Source: Fluviibacter sp039805865 | Lineage (GTDB): Bacteria; Pseudomonadota; Gammaproteobacteria; Burkholderiales; Rhodocyclaceae | Length of the DNA: 64,000 nucleotides | Direction of reading: 5' to 3' | Assembly (NCBI GenBank): GCA_039805865.1 | Contig: JBDLTI010000003.1 | Span: forward strand, 1-64,000 | In this document: one piece after another, positions 51,518 through 60,685 of the stretch | Position numbering within the stretch: position 1 is the first letter of the stretch | Layout: each line of letters starts with the position of its first letter | The notes under the pieces: generated by a model | What the model was told of the DNA's origin: nothing | Seen by the model: the letters and a program-made list of their open reading frames with translations, nothing else | The model's database searches: none | Made by a program: the position numbers and the translations under genes

Positions 51518-52126
51518 ATGGATAGCGTTATTCCGGCTAAAGGCAAAGAAGCCGAGGCGGAAGCAGCGTTATTGGCGGCGGCCAAGGCGGGGGATCGGAC
51601 GGCTTTTGAGTGCCTCGTGGTTGCTTGTCAATCCCGTATTCTGCGCTGGTTGGCACGACTGACGCAGGATCGCGCTGTAGCCGAGGAGCTCTTGCAGGAG
51701 TCTCTTTTTAAAGCCTTTATTTCTCTCAGCAGTTTCCGGGGGGACGCGACTTTTGCGACATGGTTAGCCCGAATCGCCCACAATACCTTTCTGGCTTGGA
51801 GCAAGGTAAATCGCAGACGACCTGATCAGGAAATGCTTGATGACGATACGGTGGCATCTAACGCTGGATCTGTCGATTGGCCTAGCTTCAGCGAAAGCCC
51901 TGAGACCTTGCTCTGGCAGCAGGAATTGTCAGATAGTCTGGGCCATGCCATGACTGAATTGCCTGAGGTCTTGAGACAAGCACTCACACTACGTGAGCAA
52001 GACGGCTTGAGTTATGAAGAAATTGCCCAAATTCAAGAAGTGCCAATCGGTACTGTGCGTTCACGGATTCATCGCGCCCGTGAATCCTTGTCGCACACCC
52101 TTAAGGGATTGATGGAGCCAGCATGA
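51518..52126 (+). CDS. rpoE: RNA polymerase sigma factor, sigma-E (ECF) type
   Basis: 202 residues from the ATG at 51518. Region 2 (AVAEELLQESLFKAFISLSSF...ATWLARIAHNTFLAW, about 65-110) and region 4 (LPEVLRQALTLREQDGLSYEEIAQIQEVPIGTVRSRIHRARESL, in parts, about 150-195) are complete. Directs genes for envelope stress. The stop overlaps rseA (ATGA). A possible self-promoter (aACTT...TCTAC-type) upstream is too weak to call. Confidence 0.95.
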   Translation: MDSVIPAKGKEAEAEAALLAAAKAGDRTAFECLVVACQSRILRWLARLTQDRAVAEELLQESLFKAFISLSSFRGDATFATWLARIAHNTFLAWSKVNRRRPDQEMLDDDTVASNAGSVDWPSFSESPETLLWQQELSDSLGHAMTELPEVLRQALTLREQDGLSYEEIAQIQEVPIGTVRSRIHRARESLSHTLKGLMEPA

Positions 52127-52386
52127 CCGGATCTTTTACTGAAATATTACTGGAGCAGGAAACGCGGGTTTCTGCACTGATCGATGGCGAAACTTCGTTG
52201 CCCATCGAAGCATTGAGCGTTGCAGCAAGCGAGATGCAACAGTTTTACCATTATCAATTGATACGTCAGACATTACGGGGTGCCGTCATGACATCGGATG
52301 GCCATGAAACATATACCTGGAGTCAAACACGGTTTACCAAACTCTGGGCTCGCGTCGATGAGCAGTCGGACGTTCAAAGGCCTTGA
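52123..52386 (+). CDS. rseA: short anti-sigma factor, RseA N-domain only
   Basis: 87 residues, against about 170-216 for full RseA. The sigma-binding N-domain opens with LEQETRVSALIDGE, then a helical stretch including FYHYQLIRQTLRGAVM. There is no membrane helix and no periplasmic part. The gene overlaps rpoE and leaves 21 bp before rseC, so no lost exon or frameshift is visible. It may be a soluble anti-sigma factor. Release by DegS and RseP proteolysis would then not apply. Confidence 0.78.
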   Translation: MTGSFTEILLEQETRVSALIDGETSLPIEALSVAASEMQQFYHYQLIRQTLRGAVMTSDGHETYTWSQTRFTKLWARVDEQSDVQRP

Positions 52387-52407
52387 AATAGCGTAGGATT
52401 CGCACTT

Positions 52408-52881
52408 ATGGCAGAACGTGAAGCGCAAGTCATTGAAGTCATTCCAGCAACCCGGCCCGATGTGCCAGGTTTGGCGCGCCTTCATTTTGAAGTATCTGGT
52501 GGTTGCGGCCGATGCAATGAGACTGGCGGCTGCGGCGGTGTCAGCATTGCGCAACCCCTATGCAGTAAACCAAAGACTTTGCTGGTTGCCGATAACATTG
52601 GCGTGCGTGCGGGTGACAAGGTGTTGGTGGCCATACCGGATGCCTTGCTTTCCCAGGGCATTACCCGAGCTTACCTGATTCCCCTGATTTTGTTGTTCGC
52701 TGGAAGCACTCTAGGCGCCATGGTTTTACCTGATCTTTTACCCATACGTTGGCAACTCACGCCTGATGTGGGTGCGATAGCGGGTGCCGGTATCGGCCTG
52801 ATTGCTGCCTGGTGGCAGCTACAACGCAACCAGAAATCCCGGGCGATGGTTGCGCCACGTATCGTTCGTCGCCTGATCTGA
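52408..52881 (+). CDS. rseC: RseC/SoxR-reducing system family membrane protein
   Basis: 157 residues. N-terminal soluble part with cysteines in GGCGRCNETGGCGGV (near 31-45), then two membrane helices (about 92-112 and 121-140), and a basic tail. RseC modulates sigma-E activity and electron flow to SoxR. It follows rseA directly, with no rseB between. Confidence 0.9.
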   Translation: MAEREAQVIEVIPATRPDVPGLARLHFEVSGGCGRCNETGGCGGVSIAQPLCSKPKTLLVADNIGVRAGDKVLVAIPDALLSQGITRAYLIPLILLFAGSTLGAMVLPDLLPIRWQLTPDVGAIAGAGIGLIAAWWQLQRNQKSRAMVAPRIVRRLI

Positions 52882-52910
52882 AATTCTCCGTACCTCTTGT
52901 GAAACTGGAT

Positions 52911-54359
52911 ATGAGCACCTCGTACAAGCGCCTTCTACAAATTTGCCTGTTTTGTTTTTCTTTGTCTCTGAGTGCTGTGGCGCAGGCACAAAGCCGTGGC
53001 TTGCCCGATTTTGTTGAACTGGCTGAAAAGCAGTCGCCTTCAGTGGTGAATATCAGCACGGTACAGAACAACCGGGGTAGGGCAACGAGTAACGGCATAC
53101 CTATGGATCCAACAGATCCTGCCTATGAAATCTTCCGCCGGTTCTTCCCGCAGGCACCGGGAAATGGTCAACCACAGCAGGAAAACCGATCGCTGGGTTC
53201 AGGTTTCATCATCACGGCCGATGGTTACATCATGACAAATGCACACGTGATTGATGGTGCAGACGAGGTAACCGTCAAGCTTCTCGATAAGCGTGAGTTC
53301 CGCGCCAAGGTGATTGGTGCCGACAAGCGCACCGATGTGGCTTTGCTGAAGATTGACGCGAATGGCCTGCCCGCAGTAAAACTAGGCGACTCCGGCAGTT
53401 TGAAGCCGGGTGAATGGGTCGTTGCCATCGGTAGTCCCTTTGGCTTTGAGCATTCTGTAACGGCGGGCATAGTCAGCGCTAAGGGACGTGCGTTGCCCCA
53501 GGAAAATTACGTACCGTTTATTCAGACCGATGTCGCTATCAACCCGGGCAATTCGGGGGGTCCATTATTTAACCTGCGCGGTGAGGTTATTGGTATTAAC
53601 TCGCAGATATTCAGTCGCTCCGGTGGTTTCATGGGCATTTCTTTTGCGATTCCTATCGACCTGGCCATGGATATTCAGCAGCAGTTACGTTCCAAGGGTC
53701 GTGCAAGTCATGGACGAATGGGTGTTTCTATTCAGGAAGTTACCCGAGAAGTGGCAGAGGCCTTTGGGTTGCCCAAGTCGGGTGGTGCACTGGTGAACAG
53801 CGTTGAGCCAAACGGCCCGGCTGCCCGTGCCGGTATTGAACCGGGTGATGTCATTCTCAAGTTCGATAGCAAACCAATCACCGTCTCCAGCGACCTGCCA
53901 CGTATGGTGGGTGCGCTGAAACCGGGTACTAAATCTCAGGTAGAACTCTGGCGCAAAGGGCAAGTCCGTTCGGTGAGCGTCACTATTGGCGAATTCCAGG
54001 AGGATCGGGTGGCTTCCAATAAGCCCGCTGCTCGTGGCGTCGGTGAGGCAACCAATAGCCGTCTGGGTATTGCAGTCTCTGATCTGACTACCGAGCAGAA
54101 GCAGCAAATGCGTCTCAACGCCGGCATTCTGGTGATTGATATCCGTCCGGGTAGCCGAGTTGATTTGCGTCCGGGTGACGTGATTCTGGCTGTAACCGCC
54201 AAAGGTGACACACAGGATGTCCGCTCGGTTCAGCAATTTAACCAGATCATCGCTCAAATGGATGCGAAAGCACCAGCAACTTTGCTGATTCGTCGCTCAA
54301 ACGTTCAGATCTTTGTGCCTATTCCACAGGCGCAACCGGCACAGCCAGGGCTACGCTAA
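52911..54359 (+). CDS. degP: periplasmic serine protease DegP/MucD type
   Basis: 482 residues with a signal peptide (MSTSYKRLLQICLFCFSLSL). Trypsin-like triad: His in NAHVIDGADEV, Asp in RTDVALLKID and Ser in NPGNSGGPLF. Two PDZ domains follow (about 285-375 and 395-475). Degrades misfolded envelope proteins and is a usual sigma-E target. The start (ATG 52911) follows a GTG four codons before it; either start works. Confidence 0.94.
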   Translation: MSTSYKRLLQICLFCFSLSLSAVAQAQSRGLPDFVELAEKQSPSVVNISTVQNNRGRATSNGIPMDPTDPAYEIFRRFFPQAPGNGQPQQENRSLGSGFIITADGYIMTNAHVIDGADEVTVKLLDKREFRAKVIGADKRTDVALLKIDANGLPAVKLGDSGSLKPGEWVVAIGSPFGFEHSVTAGIVSAKGRALPQENYVPFIQTDVAINPGNSGGPLFNLRGEVIGINSQIFSRSGGFMGISFAIPIDLAMDIQQQLRSKGRASHGRMGVSIQEVTREVAEAFGLPKSGGALVNSVEPNGPAARAGIEPGDVILKFDSKPITVSSDLPRMVGALKPGTKSQVELWRKGQVRSVSVTIGEFQEDRVASNKPAARGVGEATNSRLGIAVSDLTTEQKQQMRLNAGILVIDIRPGSRVDLRPGDVILAVTAKGDTQDVRSVQQFNQIIAQMDAKAPATLLIRRSNVQIFVPIPQAQPAQPGLR

Positions 54360-54492
54360 AAGCCCACTAAGGGCTGGTGTACGAAGACCGCCAGCCTTAG
54401 CCCTGATCCGGTAGAATAGCGGGTTATTCTGGCGCTTCTGTAGCGCTCTTATTGCACTTGTTGCCAGCTTAATGCTGGAAAAATGGAATTCC

Positions 54493-56286
54493 GTGAAGCA
54501 CATACGTAACTTTTCGATCATCGCCCATATTGACCATGGCAAATCGACTCTGGCGGATCGCCTGATTCATCGTTGCGGTGGTTTGTCTGATCGGGAAATG
54601 GCCGCCCAGGTTCTGGACTCGATGGATATCGAAAAGGAACGCGGCATTACCATCAAGGCGCAGACGGCTGCACTGGATTACAAGGCCAAAGATGGTCAGA
54701 CCTATCGTCTGAATCTGATCGATACACCGGGACACGTGGATTTTTCCTATGAAGTCTCGCGCTCGCTATCCGCTTGCGAAGGGGCGCTACTGGTCGTCGA
54801 TGCCTCGCAAGGGGTAGAAGCCCAGACGGTCGCCAACTGTTATACCGCGCTTGATCTCGGGGTCGAGGTGGTACCGGTGCTCAACAAAATCGATTTGCCG
54901 TCCGCCAACCCGGAAAATGCCCGGGCCGAGATTGAAGATGTGATTGGCATTGATGCTACTGAAGCCGTAGAGGCGAGCGCCAAAACCGGTATTGGTATCG
55001 ACGATATTCTCGAACAGGTGATCGCCAAGATTCCGGCACCAGAGGGTGACCCGGCTGCGCCGCTTAAGGCACTGATTGTCGACTCGTGGTTCGATAACTA
55101 TGTCGGCGTGGTCATGCTGGTGCGTGTGATTGATGGTTGCCTGAAGCCCAAAGACAAGATGCGCCTGATGTCGACAGGTGCTACCCACTTGTGTGAACAG
55201 GTGGGTATCTTTACGCCGAAATCAAAGCAACAACCCCAGCTATCGGCCGGTGAAGTAGGCTTTGTTATTTCCGGGCTCAAAGAACTGAAGGCTGCGCGTG
55301 TGGGTGACACCATCACGTTGGCAGATCGTCCGGCCGATAAGCCGCTGGAAGGCTTCAAGGAAATTAAACCGCAGGTGTTTGCGGGTCTGTACCCGGTAGA
55401 GCCGAATGAGTATGAGCAGCTGCGTGATTCGTTGGAAAAGTTACAACTGAACGATGCCGCACTCCAGTTCGAGCCTGAAGTTTCTCAGGCACTTGGCTTT
55501 GGTTTCCGTTGTGGTTTCCTCGGTCTATTGCATATGGAAATTGTGCAAGAGCGCCTCGAACGTGAGTTTGATATGGACCTCATTACCACGGCACCGACTG
55601 TGGTTTATGAAGTCTGTTTGCGCAACGGCGAAGAAATTATTGTTGAAAACCCGTCACGCTTGCCGGATATTGGCAAGATTGAAGAAATACGTGAGCCGAT
55701 CATTACCGCTTTTATTTTTCTGCCGCAGGATTACGTAGGCTCAGTGATCACCTTGTGTAACCAGAAGCGCGGGTCACAGATCGATATGCGTTACCACGGT
55801 CGACAGGTTCAGATGATCTATGAACTACCACTCTCTGAAGTGGTGTTCGATTTTTTCGACAAGCTGAAGTCGGTTTCCCGCGGCTATGCCTCGCTGGATT
55901 ACGAATTTAAGGAATACCGTACGGCAGATATGGTCAAGCTTGATGTGCTGATCAATGGAGACAAAGTTGATGCGTTGTCACTGATCGTGCACCGTTCCAG
56001 CTCGGTCTATCGTGGCCGTGAACTGGTCAGCAAAATGCGTGAACTTATTCCGCGTCAGATGTATGACGTTGCGATTCAAGCGGCGCTGGGTGCGCAAATT
56101 ATTGCCCGTGAAACAGTCAAAGCCATGCGTAAGGATGTGCTTGCCAAGTGTTATGGCGGTGATATCTCCCGTAAGAAAAAGCTGCTCGAGAAGCAGAAAG
56201 CCGGTAAGAAGCGTATGAAGCAGATCGGCTCGGTAGAAGTCCCGCAGGAAGCATTCCTGGCAGTCTTGCGCGTTGACGGCAAATAA
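54493..56286 (+). CDS. lepA: elongation factor 4 (LepA)
   Basis: 597 residues from a GTG start, which gives MKHIRNFSIIAHIDHGKST, the standard LepA N-terminus; an ATG seven codons upstream adds MLEKWNS and lacks a ribosome site, while GGAA precedes the GTG. The P-loop AHIDHGKST, the GITIKAQTAAL switch, LIDTPGHVDF and NKIDLPSA are present. LepA remodels stalled ribosomes. Length fits E. coli (599). A -10-like GGTAGAATAG lies 80 bp upstream. Confidence 0.95.
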   Translation: MKHIRNFSIIAHIDHGKSTLADRLIHRCGGLSDREMAAQVLDSMDIEKERGITIKAQTAALDYKAKDGQTYRLNLIDTPGHVDFSYEVSRSLSACEGALLVVDASQGVEAQTVANCYTALDLGVEVVPVLNKIDLPSANPENARAEIEDVIGIDATEAVEASAKTGIGIDDILEQVIAKIPAPEGDPAAPLKALIVDSWFDNYVGVVMLVRVIDGCLKPKDKMRLMSTGATHLCEQVGIFTPKSKQQPQLSAGEVGFVISGLKELKAARVGDTITLADRPADKPLEGFKEIKPQVFAGLYPVEPNEYEQLRDSLEKLQLNDAALQFEPEVSQALGFGFRCGFLGLLHMEIVQERLEREFDMDLITTAPTVVYEVCLRNGEEIIVENPSRLPDIGKIEEIREPIITAFIFLPQDYVGSVITLCNQKRGSQIDMRYHGRQVQMIYELPLSEVVFDFFDKLKSVSRGYASLDYEFKEYRTADMVKLDVLINGDKVDALSLIVHRSSSVYRGRELVSKMRELIPRQMYDVAIQAALGAQIIARETVKAMRKDVLAKCYGGDISRKKKLLEKQKAGKKRMKQIGSVEVPQEAFLAVLRVDGK

Positions 56287-56319
56287 ACCGATATAAGTCA
56301 TTAAGTACGGAACGATTGA

Positions 56320-57108
56320 ATGAATTTTGCACTGATTCTATTTCTGATTACCCTTGCCACCGGTATCCTGTGGCTGATTGATGTGCTCTATGCCCGTAAG
56401 CTGCGTGCGCCAGGCAGTAAAAATCCGATCTGGGTAGAGTGGGGTGCTAGCCTGTTTCCGGTGATTCTGGCCGTATTTGCGCTACGTTCTTTTGTCGTGG
56501 AACCATTCAAGATTCCATCCGGATCCATGATCCCTACGCTTCAAGTGGGTGACTATATTCTGGTGAATAAGTTCACCTATGGCTTGCGGTTACCCATCGT
56601 CGGCACAGAGATTGTTTCTGGCAATCCGGTCGCGCGTGGCGATGTGGTCGTTTTCCGTTACCCTCCTGAACCGAATGTTGATTACATTAAACGTGTGATT
56701 GGCTTACCGGGCGATACGGTAAGTTATCAGAATAAGCAGCTGACCATTAATGGCGTACCGGTTCCGCGCACGTCTGAAGCTGATTACCTGCATCCGGACC
56801 GCATGTACTACTCCAAGCAGTATAGGGAAACTCTCAACACCGTTACCTATAACACGCTGAATGACGCCGATGCGCCTGCCTTTGTGCCCGATGTCGCACG
56901 CTTTCCCTATCGCGATCAATGCCGCTATGACAGTGCCGGCTTCGTTTGCAAAGTCCCGGCTGGCAATTACTTTGTGATGGGTGATAACCGTGACAACAGT
57001 AAAGATAGCCGCGTCTGGGGTTTTGTGCCTGATGCCAATATTGTCGGCAAAGCCTTCTTCATCTGGTTCCATTGGGGTGAGTTGGGTCGTATTGGCTCCT
57101 TCCGCTAA
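56320..57108 (+). CDS. lepB: signal peptidase I
   Basis: 262 residues. Two membrane helices at 1-20 and 45-65 hold it in the inner membrane. Catalytic Ser in IPSGSMIPTLQVGDYILVNK near 72 and Lys in KRVIGLPGDTVSY near 125; GDNRDNSKDSR is box E near 230. Removes signal peptides during secretion. 33 bp after lepA and 12 bp before rnc. Confidence 0.96.
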   Translation: MNFALILFLITLATGILWLIDVLYARKLRAPGSKNPIWVEWGASLFPVILAVFALRSFVVEPFKIPSGSMIPTLQVGDYILVNKFTYGLRLPIVGTEIVSGNPVARGDVVVFRYPPEPNVDYIKRVIGLPGDTVSYQNKQLTINGVPVPRTSEADYLHPDRMYYSKQYRETLNTVTYNTLNDADAPAFVPDVARFPYRDQCRYDSAGFVCKVPAGNYFVMGDNRDNSKDSRVWGFVPDANIVGKAFFIWFHWGELGRIGSFR

Positions 57109-57120
57109 ACAAGATTCGGT

Positions 57121-57852
57121 ATGACGCAAACAGGTCAGCGCACCGTAATGGCTCAGAACAGACTGGCGTCCCTCGAGTCTGCTATTGGCTATCAATTTTG
57201 TGATCAGACGCTGCTTGATCAGGCGCTGACGCATCGTAGCTATGGTCGCGACCACTACGAGCGCCTGGAATTTCTCGGGGATTCGATCCTCAATGCGGTC
57301 GTCGCTCAGGCGCTCTTTCAGACATTTCCTGATCTGCCCGAGGGGGATCTATCTCGCTTGCGCGCGAATCTGGTGTGTCAGGATCAACTGGTTACCGTTG
57401 CCGGAGATCTCTCAATCAGTCGATACATGCGTCTGGGTGAGGGTGAGTTAAAGAGTGGCGGGCAGAATCGGCCATCGATCATGGCGGATACCGTAGAAGC
57501 CCTTTATGGCGCCATCTGGCAGGATGCGGGCTTTGAAACAGCGCGGCGTGTGATCCTGGCAAGTTTTACCCAGCGTATTAATGCGATTGACCTTAATAAA
57601 CTACCCTCGGCCAAAGACGCTAAAACGCGTTTGCAGGAATGGCTGCAGGGATGTCGGCTGCCGCTACCGGTTTATGACACGCCCATGGTGAGCGGTGCTG
57701 CACATGCCCAAACCTTTGAAGTGTTGTGTCATATTGCCGAGCATCAGATTCAAACTTGCGGCAAAGGCCCCACACGTCGGGCGGCAGAGCAACAGGCCGC
57801 TGAACTGGCGCTTGCACAACTAGAAGCTGTTCACCAGGATAAAAAGCGATGA
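57121..57852 (+). CDS. rnc: ribonuclease III
   Basis: 243 residues. Double-strand RNA endonuclease. Signature HYERLEFLGDSILNAVVA near 42-58, second acidic site DTVEALYGAIWQD near 122, and a C-terminal dsRNA-binding domain (155-235). A later ATG at 57148 gives MAQNRLASLESAIG, also plausible. The stop overlaps era (ATGA). Confidence 0.95.
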   Translation: MTQTGQRTVMAQNRLASLESAIGYQFCDQTLLDQALTHRSYGRDHYERLEFLGDSILNAVVAQALFQTFPDLPEGDLSRLRANLVCQDQLVTVAGDLSISRYMRLGEGELKSGGQNRPSIMADTVEALYGAIWQDAGFETARRVILASFTQRINAIDLNKLPSAKDAKTRLQEWLQGCRLPLPVYDTPMVSGAAHAQTFEVLCHIAEHQIQTCGKGPTRRAAEQQAAELALAQLEAVHQDKKR

Positions 57853-58760
57853 CCGAACTTTCTATCGAACTGCCTGAGCACCAGGCGCCAGCCGGGCTTG
57901 TAGCACTGGTAGGACGCCCCAATGTCGGCAAGTCGACTCTGCTGAACCGGTTGATTGGTGAAAAGCTGAGCATTACCTCCCGCAAGGCACAGACAACGCG
58001 TCACCGCATCATGGGCGTACGTACGGACGAAGATGCCCAGTACGTTTTTGTCGATACGCCCGGGTTTCAGACTAAACACAGCTCGGCCTTAAATCGCACC
58101 ATGAATCGTGGCGTGACCCAGGCCTTACAGGATGTGGATGTCATTTGCTTTGTCATCGAGGCAGGTCGCTTTGGCGATGCCGATCGTAAGGTATTGGCAT
58201 TGCTTCCCGAAGATCGCCCTGTCATTCTGGTGCTCAACAAGATTGACCAGCTGAAAGATAAGGCAGCGTTGCTACCCTTTGTCGCCAAACTGGCAGAAGT
58301 ACATAACTGGGCAGCTGTCGTCCCGGTGAGTGCAGAAAAGGGCACGCAAGTAGAAGCACTACTCTCAGAAATAAAAAAGGCGTTACCTGAGCAGGGTTTT
58401 CTGTACGATCCCGATACGCTCACTGATCGCAGCGAGCGTTTTATTGCTTCCGAATACATTCGTGAAAAGCTTTTTCGTCTACTAGGTGACGAGTTGCCTT
58501 ATGCAGCTACGGTAGAGATTGAGAAATTCGAAACAGAAGGCGACCTACGCCGAATTTTTGCCGCTATCGTTGTTGATCGGGACTCCCACAAACCAATGAT
58601 CATCGGACGTAATGGTGAAACACTCAAACGTATCGCCTCGGAAGCACGTCAGGATATGACCCGGATGTTTGGTGGCACCGTCTATCTGGAGCTTTGGGTT
58701 AAGGTCAAATCGGGCTGGGCGGATGATGAGCGCCTACTGCGTACCTTAGGCTACGAATAA
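57849..58760 (+). CDS. era: GTPase Era
   Basis: 303 residues. It helps mature the 16S rRNA 3' end. G1 GRPNVGKSTLLN near 23-34, switch DTPGFQTK near 73, NKID near 132. KH domain with KPMIIGRNGETLKRIASEAR near 240-260 binds rRNA. Start overlaps rnc by 4 bp, as in most proteobacteria. Confidence 0.97.
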   Translation: MTELSIELPEHQAPAGLVALVGRPNVGKSTLLNRLIGEKLSITSRKAQTTRHRIMGVRTDEDAQYVFVDTPGFQTKHSSALNRTMNRGVTQALQDVDVICFVIEAGRFGDADRKVLALLPEDRPVILVLNKIDQLKDKAALLPFVAKLAEVHNWAAVVPVSAEKGTQVEALLSEIKKALPEQGFLYDPDTLTDRSERFIASEYIREKLFRLLGDELPYAATVEIEKFETEGDLRRIFAAIVVDRDSHKPMIIGRNGETLKRIASEARQDMTRMFGGTVYLELWVKVKSGWADDERLLRTLGYE

Positions 58761-58785
58761 CCGTTCGCTGACGCTAAACCGATCT

Positions 58786-59517
58786 ATGCGGCCCGTAAAA
58801 GTCGAACGCCAGCCAGCCTTTGTGCTGCACAGTCGGCCGTATCGGGAAACCAGTCTGATTGTTGAAGCGATAACCCGCGATTACGGGCGTATGGCTCTGG
58901 TAGCCAAAGGGGTGCGCCGCCCGCGATCTGCCATGCGGGGTGTGCTAATGGCGTTCCAACCGCTGGAGATGACCTGGAGCGGGAAGGGCGAAGTTGTTAC
59001 GCTGCACAATGCCGAATGGCAGGGGGGGCAGCCCTTATTGCAAGGTCGTGCCTTGCTCTGTGCCTATTATCTGAATGAGTTGCTGATGAATCTGCTGCCC
59101 CGTGAAGATGCCCATGAGCAGCTATTTACTCACTACAGCAGTACCTTGCAAGCGCTCTCGACATCCGAGTCTCATGATGCGGCTTACTTTTCGGGCGTAT
59201 TACGCCGTTTCGAGAAACAGCTACTTGGGGAACTCGGTTATGGCCTGATGCTGCTTCATGATGCGAGTGGCCAGCCGATTGTTCCTGCTGACCGCTATCT
59301 TTATGAAATGGAGTCTGGGCCGAGGATCATTGCGGATTCTTCGGCGAGCGCCGGTACAATAAGCGGGCAGACATTGCTCGATATGGAAGCAGAGTCTTTT
59401 GATAACCCCGTTTCACTGCTCGAGAGTAAACAACTCATGCGCAGTCTGATGGCTTTTTATTTGAATGGTCGGCAACTGCATAGCCGTCGTCTGTTCGAAG
59501 ATCTGGCTGACCTCTGA
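58786..59517 (+). CDS. recO: DNA repair protein RecO
   Basis: 243 residues. Loads RecA with RecF and RecR. The N-terminal OB domain (AFVLHSRPYRETSLIVEAITRDYGRMAL, in parts, residues 9-36) and the helical C-terminal domain are visible. No zinc cysteines are seen, which is common in proteobacterial RecO. 25 bp after era. Confidence 0.93.
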   Translation: MRPVKVERQPAFVLHSRPYRETSLIVEAITRDYGRMALVAKGVRRPRSAMRGVLMAFQPLEMTWSGKGEVVTLHNAEWQGGQPLLQGRALLCAYYLNELLMNLLPREDAHEQLFTHYSSTLQALSTSESHDAAYFSGVLRRFEKQLLGELGYGLMLLHDASGQPIVPADRYLYEMESGPRIIADSSASAGTISGQTLLDMEAESFDNPVSLLESKQLMRSLMAFYLNGRQLHSRRLFEDLADL

Positions 59518-59538
59518 ATTGCCTAATGAACATCCATC

Positions 59539-60291
59539 ATGATTGAACTTGGCGTAAATATTGATCACGTTGCCACGCTGCGTCAGGCACGACGCACCTA
59601 TGAACCAGACCCGGTCTGGGCAGCCGTTGAAGCCCATCTGGGGGGTGCCGATGGCATTACCGTTCACCTCAGAGAAGATCGCCGTCATATTCAGGATGCC
59701 GATGTGCGCAAACTGCGCGACCTGACGCAGATCAAATTGAATCTTGAGATGGCGGCTACCGATGAAATGGTCGGCATTGCTTGTGAACTCAAACCTGAAA
59801 TGGCCATGCTGGTGCCGGAAGGGCGCCAGGAAGTGACTACCGAGGGCGGTTTAGACATCGTTGGTCAGGAAGCGCGTTTAGCCCAAATTGTAGGCAAACT
59901 GCGCGAAGCTGGCATTGTGACAAGCACCTTTATTGATGCCGAACCGGATCAGGTTGCGGCAGCCGCACGTGTTGGTGTTCAGGTCTGCGAGATTCACACG
60001 GGGCCTTATGCCCATGCTTTTCATGCGGCGGGCCGTGATATCGAACGCCCGGCGGTACAGACGGAATTACAGCGTGTTGCTGCTGCTGGCCTGCAAATCC
60101 GGTCACTCGGCATGCGTTTCAATGCGGGGCATGCGCTTAACTACTACAACGTACAACCCATCGCTGCCTTGCCTGGCATCCGTGAGCTGCATATCGGACA
60201 TGCCATCGTGAGCCGGTCGGTTTTTGTCGGGTTACGTGAAGCGGTGAGCGAAATGAAGCGCCTGATGCGCGAAGCCGTCAGCCTGAGCTAA
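59539..60291 (+). CDS. pdxJ: pyridoxine 5'-phosphate synthase
   Basis: 250 residues. Makes vitamin B6 from aminoacetone phosphate and deoxyxylulose phosphate. LGVNIDHVATLRQARRT near 4-20, GITVHLREDRRHIQD near 41-55, the glutamate EIHTGPYAHAF near 155, and LGMRFNAGHALNYYNV near 195. Full length. 21 bp after recO. Confidence 0.97.
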   Translation: MIELGVNIDHVATLRQARRTYEPDPVWAAVEAHLGGADGITVHLREDRRHIQDADVRKLRDLTQIKLNLEMAATDEMVGIACELKPEMAMLVPEGRQEVTTEGGLDIVGQEARLAQIVGKLREAGIVTSTFIDAEPDQVAAAARVGVQVCEIHTGPYAHAFHAAGRDIERPAVQTELQRVAAAGLQIRSLGMRFNAGHALNYYNVQPIAALPGIRELHIGHAIVSRSVFVGLREAVSEMKRLMREAVSLS

Positions 60292-60307
60292 ATCGGTCGA
60301 GTAAACA

Positions 60308-60685
60308 ATGATTCACGGCATCGGCACCGACATCGTTTCTGTCCAGCGTATTGGGCAGTTGCTGTCGCGCCACCCGGAACGAGGTGCAGCGCATTTGCTG
60401 CATCCCGCAGAGCAGCTTGAAGCTCAGAAATCTGCCGCACCTGATCGTTTTGTTGCCAAACGATTTGCCGCTAAAGAAGCACTGTCTAAAGCCTTGGGTA
60501 CCGGTTTGCGTGCACCTGTACTATTACCCGCCATTCGTGTTGAGCATGATGCGTTGGGTAAACCGTTTTTCAGTTTTGAATCCGAGCTGGCAGAGTGGAT
60601 CTGTCGGCGTTCCCTGCAGATCCACCTCTCGATTACCGATGAAGTGGATCACGCTGTTGCATTTGTTGTTGTGGAGAAGCTATGA
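60308..60685 (+). CDS. acpS: holo-[acyl-carrier-protein] synthase
   Basis: 125 residues. Attaches phosphopantetheine to AcpP. Begins IHGIGTDIVSVQRI with the metal Asp near 7, and RFAAKEALSKALGTGL near 55 holds the second site. The stop overlaps nagZ by 4 bp. Works with acpP at 47.8 kb. Confidence 0.95.
   Translation: MIHGIGTDIVSVQRIGQLLSRHPERGAAHLLHPAEQLEAQKSAAPDRFVAKRFAAKEALSKALGTGLRAPVLLPAIRVEHDALGKPFFSFESELAEWICRRSLQIHLSITDEVDHAVAFVVVEKL

Noticed and set aside
54360..54410. terminator after degP
   Set aside because: GGCTGG/CCAGCC gives only six pairs with a 13-base loop and no T run follows.
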